Under the pieces are notes generated by a model that was not told the origin of the DNA, made no database searches, and saw nothing but the letters and a program-made list of their open reading frames with translations. From Spirochaetia bacterium (GTDB lineage Bacteria; Spirochaetota; Spirochaetia; PWKH01), in contig JAIPFU010000014.1 of NCBI GenBank assembly GCA_021736505.1, forward strand, positions 1-21,671: a stretch of 21,671 nt of DNA, written 5' to 3'. The first letter of the stretch is position 1. Each line of letters starts with the position of its first letter. A program made the translations under genes and the position numbers. Below, in pieces: positions 1 through 8,009 of the stretch.

Positions 1-224
1 AAGTTGAAGAGAAAACTGCCAGTGGAATATTTATTCCGCAGACAGCTCAGGAAAAAACACAGACAGCTGAAGTTGTCGCGGTCGGCGATGATAAAGATGT
101 TATCAACGTAAAACCCGGCCAGAAAATCATGTATGATAAGTACGCGGGCACATCAGTCAAAGTTGATGGAAATGAACATCTCTTATTGAGGATGTCCGAT
201 ATTCTGGCAATTATTGAAGACTAA
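1..224 (+). CDS. groES: Co-chaperonin GroES (10 kDa), C-terminal part, 5' end outside the window
   Basis: The plus-strand reading frame beginning at base 3 is open from the left edge to a TAA at 222-224 and gives about 73 residues. The translation contains the GroES features TASGIFIP, then VVAVG, a KPGQKIMYDKYAG stretch and the end LLLRMSDILAIIED, all typical of the C-terminal two thirds of the Cpn10 beta-barrel. GroES forms a heptameric lid on GroEL in the cytoplasm and supports ATP-dependent folding. The N-terminal part with the first beta strands lies upstream of the window. The gene is followed directly by a strong terminator-like hairpin and by a convergent gene, so no groEL follows it here; groEL must be elsewhere or upstream. 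Identification is by motif recognition and is very secure. Confidence 0.96.
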   Translation, partial: VEEKTASGIFIPQTAQEKTQTAEVVAVGDDKDVINVKPGQKIMYDKYAGTSVKVDGNEHLLLRMSDILAIIED

Positions 225-275
225 AAAAGCTGAATCAAAAATACGCACGTAGGATTTTATGACCAGCATGTCAAA

Positions 276-324
276 AGACCTTGCAGCAGATATGGATTTT
301 CTGCCGCAAGGTCTCTTTTGTTTT
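276..324. terminator. Bidirectional Rho-independent terminator between groES and the convergent helicase gene
   Basis: AGACCTTGC (276-284) pairs perfectly with GCAAGGTCT (306-314), and the stem continues after one mismatch with GCAGA (286-290) against TCTGC (300-304). The loop is nine bases. On the plus strand the stem is followed by CTTTTGTTTT, fitting termination of groES 52 bases after its stop codon. On the minus strand the same stem is followed by TTTTG, so it could also end the convergent operon whose last gene stops at 440. The stem and tracts are seen directly; bidirectional function is inferred from the convergent layout. Confidence 0.85.
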
Positions 325-439
325 ATGCATAATCTATTATTATGTATAACCTTATTATTGTGCTATGAATGTGCAGTTAGTTCATTTATATTTAGTCTTA
401 TATTTAGTCTTAATTTCTGTTTGATTTTCTACCTAGTGT
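325..439. other. AT-rich convergent spacer with a short hairpin and a perfect 12-bp tandem duplication
   Basis: No gene is seen. An AT-rich hairpin CATAAT (328-333) / ATTATG (339-344) lies just after the terminator T-run. The 12-bp unit TATATTTAGTCT occurs twice in perfect tandem at 387-398 and 399-410. Neither element is near a start codon; they lie in the 3' untranslated region of the minus-strand operon and may have no function. Confidence 0.5.
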
Positions 440-2539
440 TTACTGATAAAGAAAATTTTCTATATCGGAAATCATGTGTTCACTCTCCTTTATGGACCTC
501 AGTGTTTCCGGCAGTGAATTCAGCAGCAGTGCCCCATACTGTTTTTTTACAATACGATTATCAAGGATACAGACAATTCCATGATCATCGGTTTTCCTCA
601 TAAGCCGTCCAAAGCCCTGTTTCAGTTTTAGACTTGCTCGAGGCAGAGCCAGATCCATGAATGGATATCGCCCCCTATTTTTAAGATCTTCCTCCTTGGC
701 AAGATACACAGGATCCGTGGGAACCTGAAATGGAAGTCGGGTAATAACAACCTGCTTAAGTGCATCACCGGGTATATCGACGCCTTCCCAGAATGATTCA
801 GTTGCAAGCAGGACATTTTTACCGGCTTGTTTGAAGGTTTCCAGCAGCAGTTGCCGATTACTGCCCTTAACCTGCTTTAAAATGGTAAAATCTTGGGGCA
901 AACTCTTTCTTAGAGCTTCATAGAGTGCATTCAGCAGAGAGAATGATGTAAAAAGAATAAGAGTTTTGCCCTCCGCCGTCTCAACAAGCTGCTGTAGTGT
1001 TTTCTCTAAATATTCGGTGTATTTCTGAAGTTCCTGTACCGACGGAGCATTGACCGGGACTGCCAGGAGAACTCTTTTTTTATAGTCGAAGGGCGATGAT
1101 ATAATACTTTCCAGCATTCGATCCGAAGCAATAGTATTCAGACCAAGAGGTTCTTTCCAATAGGAAAACTGTTTATTTACCGACATGGTGGCTGATGTAT
1201 TTACTACTGTTTTCATTCTTGAAAAAAACGAATCATATAACGTGCCTGCTATTGATTTGGGTGTTCTGTGATAGTAGAGAATGGCTTCACTCTTTTTCGT
1301 ATTTCTATTTAATGACGTATCAATCCAGAAAATAGTATCTCCTTGTTCCTTGTATGTGGAAAAACTTGTCATTATTTTTTCAAATTTTTCAAGTCGTAGA
1401 ATTTGTGCATGAAATACATAGAGCTGAAAGATGATTTCTTCATCTTCATCCACACTTGCATAGATTTTCTCAAGAATCTTTCTGAGAGATTTAATTTCAT
1501 CAACAAATTTCATCAGAGCTTTCTGAATTTCTGTAAAAGGTCTCTGCAGATTGGGATCAAGCCACATACTTTTTCGCTTACCAAGCAAATTGGTGAACAG
1601 ACCATCCAGTTTTTCTGCAGAATCCCTTGTCTTTTTCGCTTGTATATCCACCTTCTTAAATTCATCTGCTGCACTTGAGTATTTTTGTATGGTACTCATA
1701 ATTTGATTACTTCTCTTTTGGCTTGAGGAGTTTGTAATTATGGATAAGATTTTATAGAGTCCAAGAATGGTATATTGATCAGAAAAATACTGGGAAGCAT
1801 GATGTTCAAGGTGATGTGCTTCATCACATATCACGTGATCAAATGGCGGAAGCAGTGCAGCCTCTTCGTAGCTGTCGTTCTCATATTTCAAAGAAATATC
1901 GGCAAATAGGACATGATGATTAACCACGGTGATTTGAGACAAGGCTGCTTTTTTCCTTGCTCGATACACAAAACACTGTGCATAAAATTCGCAGCGGTAC
2001 CCGAGGCAGGTATCACTCTCAGAGCAGACCTGCCTCCAGACAGACTCTTCAGGGGATGGAGTCATTTCATGCTTCATTCCCGTCTTTGTCTTTCGGGACC
2101 AGTCATATATTCTTCCAATTTCTGTCCCTTCCGATTCAATCAGCAGCGGATTCTCCTGTATTTGCTGCTCCATACTTTTCAAACAGAGATAATTGTTCCT
2201 CCCCATGAGCAGTGAAAAGCGAAGTGCTGGATCCATTTTATCAGCAAGGAAAGGGAGATCCTTCTCAAAAAGCTGCTGCTGAAGGTTTATAGTTGCAGTT
2301 GAAATAATAATGTGATCATCAGGATGCAGCTGAGACCACATAATTGCAGGGATGAGGTACGCAAAGGACTTGCCTATTCCAGTACCTGCTTCAATAACAG
2401 CGATTTTATCTTCGTTAAAGGCATCACAGATGGAATCAGCCATTTCGCCTTGTCCATCCCGAGCTTCGTAACTGCTGATTGCACGGGTAACTGCAGAGTC
2501 TTCTGCAAGGTAGTCTAAACAGGTTTCTTTATTAATCAA
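440..2539 (-). CDS. dinG: DinG/XPD-family ATP-dependent DNA helicase with an iron-sulphur cluster
   Basis: This 699-residue superfamily 2 helicase has a Q-motif-like segment YEARDGQGEMADSI (residues 24-37), a Walker A AGTGIGKS (51-58), a DEAH Walker B (239-242), a VNHH motif (206-209) and motif VI around QGFGRLMRK near the C-terminus. Cysteines suited to a [4Fe-4S] cluster occur at 119 (in GRNNYLC) and at 172, 178, 183 and 189. DinG-type enzymes unwind DNA 5' to 3' and resolve D-loops, R-loops or G-quadruplexes; the exact substrate here is unknown. The start is a TTG (2539-2537) lying inside the end of the upstream regulator gene, overlapping it by 8 bases, with no good ribosome binding site, so translation probably depends on coupling. 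The next ATG (residue 33) would remove the Q-motif and is less likely. It is the last gene of the minus-strand operon. Confidence 0.9.
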   Translation of the reverse strand: MINKETCLDYLAEDSAVTRAISSYEARDGQGEMADSICDAFNEDKIAVIEAGTGIGKSFAYLIPAIMWSQLHPDDHIIISTATINLQQQLFEKDLPFLADKMDPALRFSLLMGRNNYLCLKSMEQQIQENPLLIESEGTEIGRIYDWSRKTKTGMKHEMTPSPEESVWRQVCSESDTCLGYRCEFYAQCFVYRARKKAALSQITVVNHHVLFADISLKYENDSYEEAALLPPFDHVICDEAHHLEHHASQYFSDQYTILGLYKILSIITNSSSQKRSNQIMSTIQKYSSAADEFKKVDIQAKKTRDSAEKLDGLFTNLLGKRKSMWLDPNLQRPFTEIQKALMKFVDEIKSLRKILEKIYASVDEDEEIIFQLYVFHAQILRLEKFEKIMTSFSTYKEQGDTIFWIDTSLNRNTKKSEAILYYHRTPKSIAGTLYDSFFSRMKTVVNTSATMSVNKQFSYWKEPLGLNTIASDRMLESIISSPFDYKKRVLLAVPVNAPSVQELQKYTEYLEKTLQQLVETAEGKTLILFTSFSLLNALYEALRKSLPQDFTILKQVKGSNRQLLLETFKQAGKNVLLATESFWEGVDIPGDALKQVVITRLPFQVPTDPVYLAKEEDLKNRGRYPFMDLALPRASLKLKQGFGRLMRKTDDHGIVCILDNRIVKKQYGALLLNSLPETLRSIKESEHMISDIENFLYQ

Positions 2540-3893
2540 TGTTATAATCCAGTAGTTTTCTATGCAGAGTCTTGCGTCCGATATCTAGAACTTCTGCTGT
2601 TTTTGATTTATTGCCATTATAAAAATTCAATGTAGCTTCAATAATTCGCTTCTGAGCATCTGACATACTCGATCCTATGGGGATTCGAATAGAATCTACA
2701 TCCTGTCCTGATATCACTGAAGGCGGCAGATCAGAGGTATCTATTACATTTCTTTTGCAGAGCACCACAGAGCTTTCTATACAGTTTCTTAATTCGCGAA
2801 TGTTCCCTGGCCATGAATAATTATATAATACGGCATGGGCCTTTGCGGTTATTCCTTCGATGCTTTTCCCATTCTCCTTATTAAATTCTTTCAGAAAGGC
2901 AGTTGCAAGAAGAGGAATATCCTCTTTGCGTTCACGAAGTGGTGGAACATCTATATTTACAACATTCAGACGGTAAAAAAGATCCTCTCGGAAATTTCCG
3001 TTCGTAATCTCCTCTTTCAGGTTCTTATTTGTGGCTGAGATAATTCGGACATCTACAGAAAGCGTTTTTTCTCCCCCTACCCGTTCAAACTTGCGCTCCT
3101 GCAAAACCCTGAGAATTTTAATCTGCACCTGTGCATTTATTTCCCCAATTTCATCTAAAAATATTGTTCCGGAATCAGCAAGTTCGAATCGACCTTTTTT
3201 TTGAGCTGCAGCACCGGTGAATGATCCTTTTTCATGACCGAATAATTCACTTTCCAGCAGGGATTCAGACAGGGCTGCACAATGGACCTTGATATAGGGA
3301 CCTTTTGCCCGATCAGACTGTTCATGCAGTGCATCTGCAATTAACTCTTTTCCCACTCCGCTTTCACCGGTAATAAGGACTGAAGCTTTTGTGTCAGCTA
3401 CCTGCTGGACGACCTCCATCACCCTTTTCATTTTTGAGCTTTTTCCAATAATGGGTGATATTTTCTGTTTCTTTTTTAATGTATCAACTTCTTCCTGGAG
3501 AGCTCGGTGCTTGAGGAATAATTCTCTATTAGATAATGCTCTTTTTATAAGCAGGGTAAGTCTATCTAAATTTACTGGTTTCGTCACAAAATCAAAAGCA
3601 CCGTCCCGCATGGCATTAACTGCGGATTCTATTGTTCCATGGCCTGTTAATATGATAACAGGCACGGTAGGATATGCTGATGATATTTTTTTCAGAAGAT
3701 CTTCTCCTGACATTTTCGGCATTTTCAGATCAGCAATAACGGCATCAATTTCCTGAGAATTTACGATGTTCCAAGCCTGCAGGCCGTGTTCCGCGGTCTC
3801 TACACGATATCCATCCAATTCAAGGGACTTGGCGAGTCCGGAGCGGATATTTTTTTCATCATCCACTATTAAAATGGTAAATTCCATACTCAT
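2532..3893 (-). CDS. Sigma-54-dependent response regulator, NtrC/AtoC family
   Basis: This 453-residue protein has the full NtrC layout. The receiver domain (about 5-120) has acidic residues D11 and D12, phospho-acceptor D55 and K105. The AAA+ domain (about 147-380) has Walker A GESGVGKE (176-183), the sigma-54 contact loop as GSFTGA (223-228) and Walker B FLDE (245-248). A Fis-type helix-turn-helix sits at about 415-447 (NKSKTAEVLDIGRKTLHRKL). When phosphorylated, such proteins hydrolyse ATP to open sigma-54 promoters. The usual loop sequence is GAFTGA, so the alanine to serine change is mildly unusual. The ATG overlaps the kinase stop codon in an ATGA junction, so kinase and regulator are a translationally coupled pair. 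The target genes cannot be deduced; I saw no convincing -24/-12 promoter in this window. Confidence 0.95.
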   Translation of the reverse strand: MSMEFTILIVDDEKNIRSGLAKSLELDGYRVETAEHGLQAWNIVNSQEIDAVIADLKMPKMSGEDLLKKISSAYPTVPVIILTGHGTIESAVNAMRDGAFDFVTKPVNLDRLTLLIKRALSNRELFLKHRALQEEVDTLKKKQKISPIIGKSSKMKRVMEVVQQVADTKASVLITGESGVGKELIADALHEQSDRAKGPYIKVHCAALSESLLESELFGHEKGSFTGAAAQKKGRFELADSGTIFLDEIGEINAQVQIKILRVLQERKFERVGGEKTLSVDVRIISATNKNLKEEITNGNFREDLFYRLNVVNIDVPPLRERKEDIPLLATAFLKEFNKENGKSIEGITAKAHAVLYNYSWPGNIRELRNCIESSVVLCKRNVIDTSDLPPSVISGQDVDSIRIPIGSSMSDAQKRIIEATLNFYNGNKSKTAEVLDIGRKTLHRKLLDYNID

Positions 3894-5059
3894 TTTGCCT
3901 CCTGCTGCCAGTCAATCAAGGTACGTTCATCCCTCGGCAGCGGCAGTGATATGGTAAAGGTTGTTCCTTTTCCCTCTATAGAGTTTATTGATATATCTCC
4001 CTGATGTTCTTTTATAACTTTATATACTACCGTCAAGCCTAAACCGGAACCGAAATCCTTTGTGGTAAAATAGGGTTCAAATATTTTACTCATATTTTTT
4101 TCCGGTATACCGACACCGTTATCCTGAATATATATATTCACCTTATCGTGTTCTCTTTCCGTGCTTACTTTCAGGTTTCCTCCTTCAGGCATGGCTCCGA
4201 TGGCGTTTTTAATGATATTCAGCAGTGCTTGCTTTAAATATTTGGCATCTATTTCTACCTTTGGAAGGGATGATGATAAATCAACAGTCAGGCTGATCTT
4301 ATTCTCCTCAAGTTCATACTTGACAAAGTCGAGCATCTCCTGAAGCAGGGCATTGAGATCATCAGATTTCATTCGTGTATCCATGGGTCTTACTGCAAAA
4401 AGGAAATCTACAACAATACTATTTAGACGTTCAATTTCCTCATCGATTACATCAAGATATCCATATACATTCTCTTTCTCTAAATAGCGCTTCTGCTCAA
4501 CTTCTCTTCTCATCAATTGCAGATGAATTCCAATGGAAGCTAATGGATTCTTTATTTCATGTGCTACCCCTGCTGCTAGAGTTGTCAGAGAAGCCAGATT
4601 TTCAGCTCTGCGGAACCGTGCCTCCTGTTTCTTTTTCTCAGTGATATCCCTCACAAGCACAATTGATCCCTCTACCTGTTTTTCCCGGACAAAGGGGAAC
4701 ACTGAGATAGAGAGAACGCAGAGATTTGAACAATTTTCCAGATAAAATTCTTCATCTAGAATTTTATCTCCCTCAGGAACAACTGTATGCAGAAAATCAG
4801 CTATATCGTGGTCATTTACTGCAGTCCATAATAAATGGAATTCCTGTTCCCCCGGATGTATAGGAAGAAGCCTATGGGCGGATTTATTTATCATAATTAT
4901 TCGATGATTATTATCAGTTACTATAATTCCATCGTAGAGCGAATCAAGAACCCCTTCAAAACGCTCATTCTCACGAAGCAGCAGGTCAATGAGAGATTTT
5001 ATCTGTTCTGTGTTCAGTTTTGGAAGTTTTTCCACTGCCCTTTCTATAAATTTTCTCAT
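3890..5059 (-). CDS. Soluble PAS-domain sensor histidine kinase, NtrB/AtoS-like
   Basis: This 389-residue kinase has no membrane segment, so it is probably cytoplasmic. A PAS domain (about 33-140) is followed by a HisKA dimerisation helix with phospho-acceptor H167 in AAGVAHEIKNP. The HATPase domain (about 270-376) has N-box N285, the DNGVGIP motif (313-319), FEPYFTTK and the GSGLGL loop (337-342). It would phosphorylate the sigma-54 regulator encoded immediately downstream; the two genes share an ATGA overlap. Its own ATG overlaps the stop codon of the clamp-loader gene in the same way and is preceded by a good GGAAGGAG site located inside that gene. The ligand of the PAS domain is unknown. 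The organisation resembles NtrB, but nothing in the context points to nitrogen metabolism. Confidence 0.94.
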   Translation of the reverse strand: MRKFIERAVEKLPKLNTEQIKSLIDLLLRENERFEGVLDSLYDGIIVTDNNHRIIMINKSAHRLLPIHPGEQEFHLLWTAVNDHDIADFLHTVVPEGDKILDEEFYLENCSNLCVLSISVFPFVREKQVEGSIVLVRDITEKKKQEARFRRAENLASLTTLAAGVAHEIKNPLASIGIHLQLMRREVEQKRYLEKENVYGYLDVIDEEIERLNSIVVDFLFAVRPMDTRMKSDDLNALLQEMLDFVKYELEENKISLTVDLSSSLPKVEIDAKYLKQALLNIIKNAIGAMPEGGNLKVSTEREHDKVNIYIQDNGVGIPEKNMSKIFEPYFTTKDFGSGLGLTVVYKVIKEHQGDISINSIEGKGTTFTISLPLPRDERTLIDWQQEAK

Positions 5060-6279
5060 CGAACTCCTTCCAGTTCATCCATTACATCATATAACCAGGA
5101 CTCTAAGACAAATGATTGTTTCTGGTTCATTGTCTGCTCTAGATAATTATAATGGTTAATATGACGGATGATAATGCTTTTTTCTCTGTTTGAAACTGAA
5201 ATATTTCCAGCAAGTTCTGCTTCACCAGTCAGTGCAGCATTCGAATCTTCCTGAAGTATGGATATAATTTCTTGAAAAATGTAGAGCATGAGTGATGATT
5301 CGTCCGTCTTTTTTGCTATTTTTTCAAATTCTGTTATGTCCAGGGTCTTTTTATTCAGCAGGATATCCAGAATGTACTCCGACTGCTCCCGTACTGCCCT
5401 GCAGTCCAGACCTTTCTGTGTGAGAAAAAATGTTCTCAGGCTATCAAATTCATCCGGGTCTTGATAATACACTTCATTTATGATTTTTGCTATATCTTCG
5501 CTGTTCCTCGGTTTAAAGTAGTACTTTCTTACTCTAGAGAGTATGGTTGAGAGTATTCTTCCTTTCCCCTCTGAAAGAAGTATAAAAACTACTTTATCAG
5601 GCGGTTCTTCCAGCATTTTCAGCATAGCATTTTTTGATGCGGTGACAAAATTATCAATACCTTCAAATATGATAACTGCATAGGTACCTTTAGGCTTTGT
5701 GTGCAGCCAGGAAAATATCTTTCGTATACTTTTCACTGAAATATTATCTGATTTTATATATTGAACAAGCTTATCTGTCTTGTTTAAAATAGCTTTTATC
5801 TGTTTTTTCTGATCTTTTTCAAAACGATCATCTGTATCAAGAAATACCTGCAGGTCCTCTTCCAATGTTTCTATCAATGTATCCAACTGCTTCTGTATGC
5901 TGTCAGATTTATCCGAAAAGAGGGGATCGAAACGGCGCATGAGCATATGTACGGAAAAGACAACTCGCTCTTTTGCTGCAGAACTTTTTGCTGTTTCATA
6001 AGCGCGTATAGAAGCATATATTTCATCATTAAAATCCCTGTTTGGGAAAACGATGGTATAAGGATATTCCAGAAGACGATTTTTACGACAATTATCACAC
6101 TGGCAATGGATATAGCCTGATTCTCTGCAGGCCAGAATTCTCGAAACTTCCAATGCTGCCGTCATTCTCCCGGTATATCTTTCTCCGTAAAATAAAAGCG
6201 CTTGGGGCAGTTCATTATTAATTATTTCCTGCCGAAGGAGTTCTGCTGTCTGTTCCTGTCCGTACATGTGTTCAAACAA
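5056..6279 (-). CDS. holB: DNA polymerase III delta-prime-like clamp-loader subunit with a large insertion
   Basis: The 407-residue protein matches the delta-prime/gamma clamp-loader AAA+ fold. It opens with MYGQEQTAELLRQ and a QALLFYGERYTGRMTAALEVSR segment in the P-loop position, which lacks the GKT signature and so probably does not hydrolyse ATP, as in E. coli delta-prime. Cysteines C51, C59, C61 and C64 fit the clamp-loader zinc module. KMLEEPP (221-227) and the ILSTILSRVRKYY sensor region follow. Between the zinc module and the conserved ISVKSIRKI helix (about 180) lie roughly 100 extra residues, charged and helix-like, that the E. coli protein lacks. The predicted start is TTG at 6279, six bases after AAGAGG; an ATG four codons later is an alternative. 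It sits between cvpA and the kinase, overlapping the latter by 4 bases. Confidence 0.85.
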   Translation of the reverse strand: MFEHMYGQEQTAELLRQEIINNELPQALLFYGERYTGRMTAALEVSRILACRESGYIHCQCDNCRKNRLLEYPYTIVFPNRDFNDEIYASIRAYETAKSSAAKERVVFSVHMLMRRFDPLFSDKSDSIQKQLDTLIETLEEDLQVFLDTDDRFEKDQKKQIKAILNKTDKLVQYIKSDNISVKSIRKIFSWLHTKPKGTYAVIIFEGIDNFVTASKNAMLKMLEEPPDKVVFILLSEGKGRILSTILSRVRKYYFKPRNSEDIAKIINEVYYQDPDEFDSLRTFFLTQKGLDCRAVREQSEYILDILLNKKTLDITEFEKIAKKTDESSLMLYIFQEIISILQEDSNAALTGEAELAGNISVSNREKSIIIRHINHYNYLEQTMNQKQSFVLESWLYDVMDELEGVR

Positions 6280-6297
6280 AATTTACCTCTTATCTAT

Positions 6298-6780
6298 TTA
6301 CTGCAGATTCCCCTTTACCAGCTGTATGCCGTAGGGAGCAATTGGCTCAAGCAGGGCAGCAATAGTACTTTCTTCCATGATCATATCAACCGACATAAGT
6401 GTTTGCAATCTTAAGAAGAAAATAATAAAAGATATGATTACAGCCCCTTCAATTACTCCTAGCACAAATCCAAGCACATTATCCAAAAAAGTTAAATGCA
6501 GCTGCTCAAGCACATTTCTCATGGATAAGGAAAAGATTCTAGTTATACCGAATCCAGCGGCAAAGAGTATAATAAAAGCCACAATATTGCTCCAATTACC
6601 TATTCCTAACCAATCATCTATATATTCAGCTGCAAGTCCGGCGAACATCAATGCGGTGAGCAGTCCTACTAAATATGAAGCTTTTGAAAGGAATTCACGC
6701 ACAAAGCCTTTTGCCAAACCCCTGAGGCCAATCACTCCGAGTATCACCAAAGCTGCAATATCAAATCCGGATAATTCCAA
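6298..6780 (-). CDS. cvpA: CvpA-family inner membrane protein
   Basis: The protein of about 160 residues is hydrophobic, with four likely membrane segments (about 6-25, 30-48, 63-85 and 106-125). It carries the CvpA family N-terminal pattern DIAALVILGVIGLRGLAKGFVRE and a conserved DNVLGFVLGVIEGAV segment. CvpA is required for colicin V secretion in E. coli and is linked to envelope homeostasis and septation in other bacteria; its biochemical activity is not established. Start choice: AAGGAGG overlaps the end of murG (whose TGA is 6794-6792) and sits five bases before the TTG at 6780-6778, giving MELSGFD. A GTG at 6786 is also in frame but overlaps the Shine-Dalgarno itself, so I prefer the TTG. 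The gene lies 18 bases before the clamp-loader start. Confidence 0.9.
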   Translation of the reverse strand: MELSGFDIAALVILGVIGLRGLAKGFVREFLSKASYLVGLLTALMFAGLAAEYIDDWLGIGNWSNIVAFIILFAAGFGITRIFSLSMRNVLEQLHLTFLDNVLGFVLGVIEGAVIISFIIFFLRLQTLMSVDMIMEESTIAALLEPIAPYGIQLVKGNLQ

Positions 6781-6791
6781 ACTCACCTCCT

Positions 6792-7946
6792 TCAGTTTTT
6801 TCTGCTTCCACAGGTTATACCTTCTTTTACTATTTTTTCCACTTGTTCTGCAATGAGTGAAGCCCCTCTTCCTGCGTGAGGAAGCAGGGAAAAAGCTCTT
6901 TCGCCCATACTCTCTGTTTCTTCAAGATTATTTGACAAGCTTAGTATAGCATGAAGCAAAGCTTCAGTTCCATCAGTATTTTCTACCACAATAGCCGCGC
7001 GGTTCTCCATGAAAAAATGGGCATTTGTCTTTTGCTCACCCCGTGAAGCTAAGTTTCCCAGGGGAACAAGTATCATGGGTTTTTTAAAAAAAGCCTGCTC
7101 CCAAATAGTATTAGCTCCTGCGCGAGAAATGACCATATGTGAAGATTTGAGAAATTTTTCATACATTTCATGAATATAGGGAAAAGAGACATAATTCGGA
7201 AACTTCGGCGGCTGCCTTGTTTCATTTTTTCCTAAACTGTGAATCAAACAGATATTTTTCGGTATTTTGGACAGAACTTGCCAGATAAGCGTATTCAGGG
7301 ATGAAGCACCTTGGCTCCCTCCTGTAACAAAGACTAAAATGGAATCAGGGGGGAAAGAGAAGTAGTTTTTTACCTCTTTTTTAATTTTCCATAATTCTGC
7401 ATCACGACTTCCGATGTGATCTGTCACCGGAAATCGGATAGGATTGCCGCATATTACAGCTTTTGTTTGGTTTTTTTTAGACAGATAGACGTATGACTCT
7501 TTTACGGGAAGACATATTGTTTTTGAAAAATAGGCATTGATCCTGGTGGCCAGGCCGGGGGAAATATCTGATTCATGGCTTACTACAGGAATATGACAGA
7601 TCCAGGCTGCAAAAACTACAGGAACAGATACGTAGCCTCCTTTTGAGAAAACACAATTCGGCCGCTTTAGCATCAGAATAAACAAACTTTTGATGCTTCC
7701 TGCTAGAATTTTACCTATATCAGTAAGGTTTCTGAATGAGCTGTATCGTCTTAATTTTCCTGCGGGAATACTTATATAGGGTATGGATAATGAATTCATG
7801 AATGCTTTGTCACTTTCTGCAGATGAACAGATCCAGATTACTTCATCCATATGTATCGTTTTGTTATCGAGAAGCCGTCGGAGGACGCTGTATGCAGGAT
7901 ACATATGCCCTCCGGATCCGCCGCCGGTAATTATCAGCTTTGTCAT
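6792..7946 (-). CDS. murG: MurG: undecaprenyl-PP-MurNAc-pentapeptide-UDP-GlcNAc GlcNAc transferase
   Basis: The 384-residue GT28 glycosyltransferase makes lipid II from lipid I at the inner face of the cytoplasmic membrane, the last cytoplasmic step of peptidoglycan precursor synthesis. The N-terminal glycine loop is GGGSGGHMYPA (8-18), the second is VTGGSQGASSLN, and the UDP-GlcNAc site appears as SRAGANTIWEQ...KPMILVP...EQKTNA. A conserved SKGGYVSVPVVFAAW and HESDISPGLATRIN are present. I use the ATG at 7946-7944, because it directly precedes TKLIITGGGSGGH; the frame extends 12 codons upstream to a TTG, but that TTG lies in a probable -35 box. No Shine-Dalgarno precedes the ATG, and a good -10 box ends seven bases before it. 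It is the first gene of the minus-strand operon. Confidence 0.95.
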   Translation of the reverse strand: MTKLIITGGGSGGHMYPAYSVLRRLLDNKTIHMDEVIWICSSAESDKAFMNSLSIPYISIPAGKLRRYSSFRNLTDIGKILAGSIKSLFILMLKRPNCVFSKGGYVSVPVVFAAWICHIPVVSHESDISPGLATRINAYFSKTICLPVKESYVYLSKKNQTKAVICGNPIRFPVTDHIGSRDAELWKIKKEVKNYFSFPPDSILVFVTGGSQGASSLNTLIWQVLSKIPKNICLIHSLGKNETRQPPKFPNYVSFPYIHEMYEKFLKSSHMVISRAGANTIWEQAFFKKPMILVPLGNLASRGEQKTNAHFFMENRAAIVVENTDGTEALLHAILSLSNNLEETESMGERAFSLLPHAGRGASLIAEQVEKIVKEGITCGSRKN

Positions 7947-7953
7947 AGTGTGA

Positions 7954-7982
7954 ATTATCTTTAAATATTGATAAAATTGCAA
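7954..7982 (-). promoter_or_regulatory. Predicted sigma-70 promoter for the murG operon, possibly giving a leaderless mRNA
   Basis: On the minus strand TTGCAA (7982-7977) is followed after 17 bases by GATAAT (7959-7954). That is 4/6 and 5/6 matches to the consensus with ideal spacing. The -10 box ends seven bases before the murG ATG, so transcription would begin at or next to the start codon. The match is seen in the sequence; activity is inferred. Confidence 0.5.
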
Positions 7983-8009
7983 TCAGATACTTTAGCCGGA
8001 AAACTTTTT

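Noticed and set aside
259..603. 114-codon plus-strand open frame after groES
   Set aside because: It begins just before the terminator hairpin, runs through it and ends antisense to the conserved end of the helicase gene. The Leu/Phe-rich composition reflects AT-rich spacer.
3391..3756. 121-codon plus-strand open frame opposite the NtrC-type regulator
   Set aside because: It lies antisense to conserved receiver and AAA+ sequence and has no recognisable motif or ribosome binding site.
6377..6856. 159-codon plus-strand open frame opposite cvpA and the murG end
   Set aside because: It is antisense to a recognisable CvpA protein and its translation shows no domain; it is best explained as a shadow frame.
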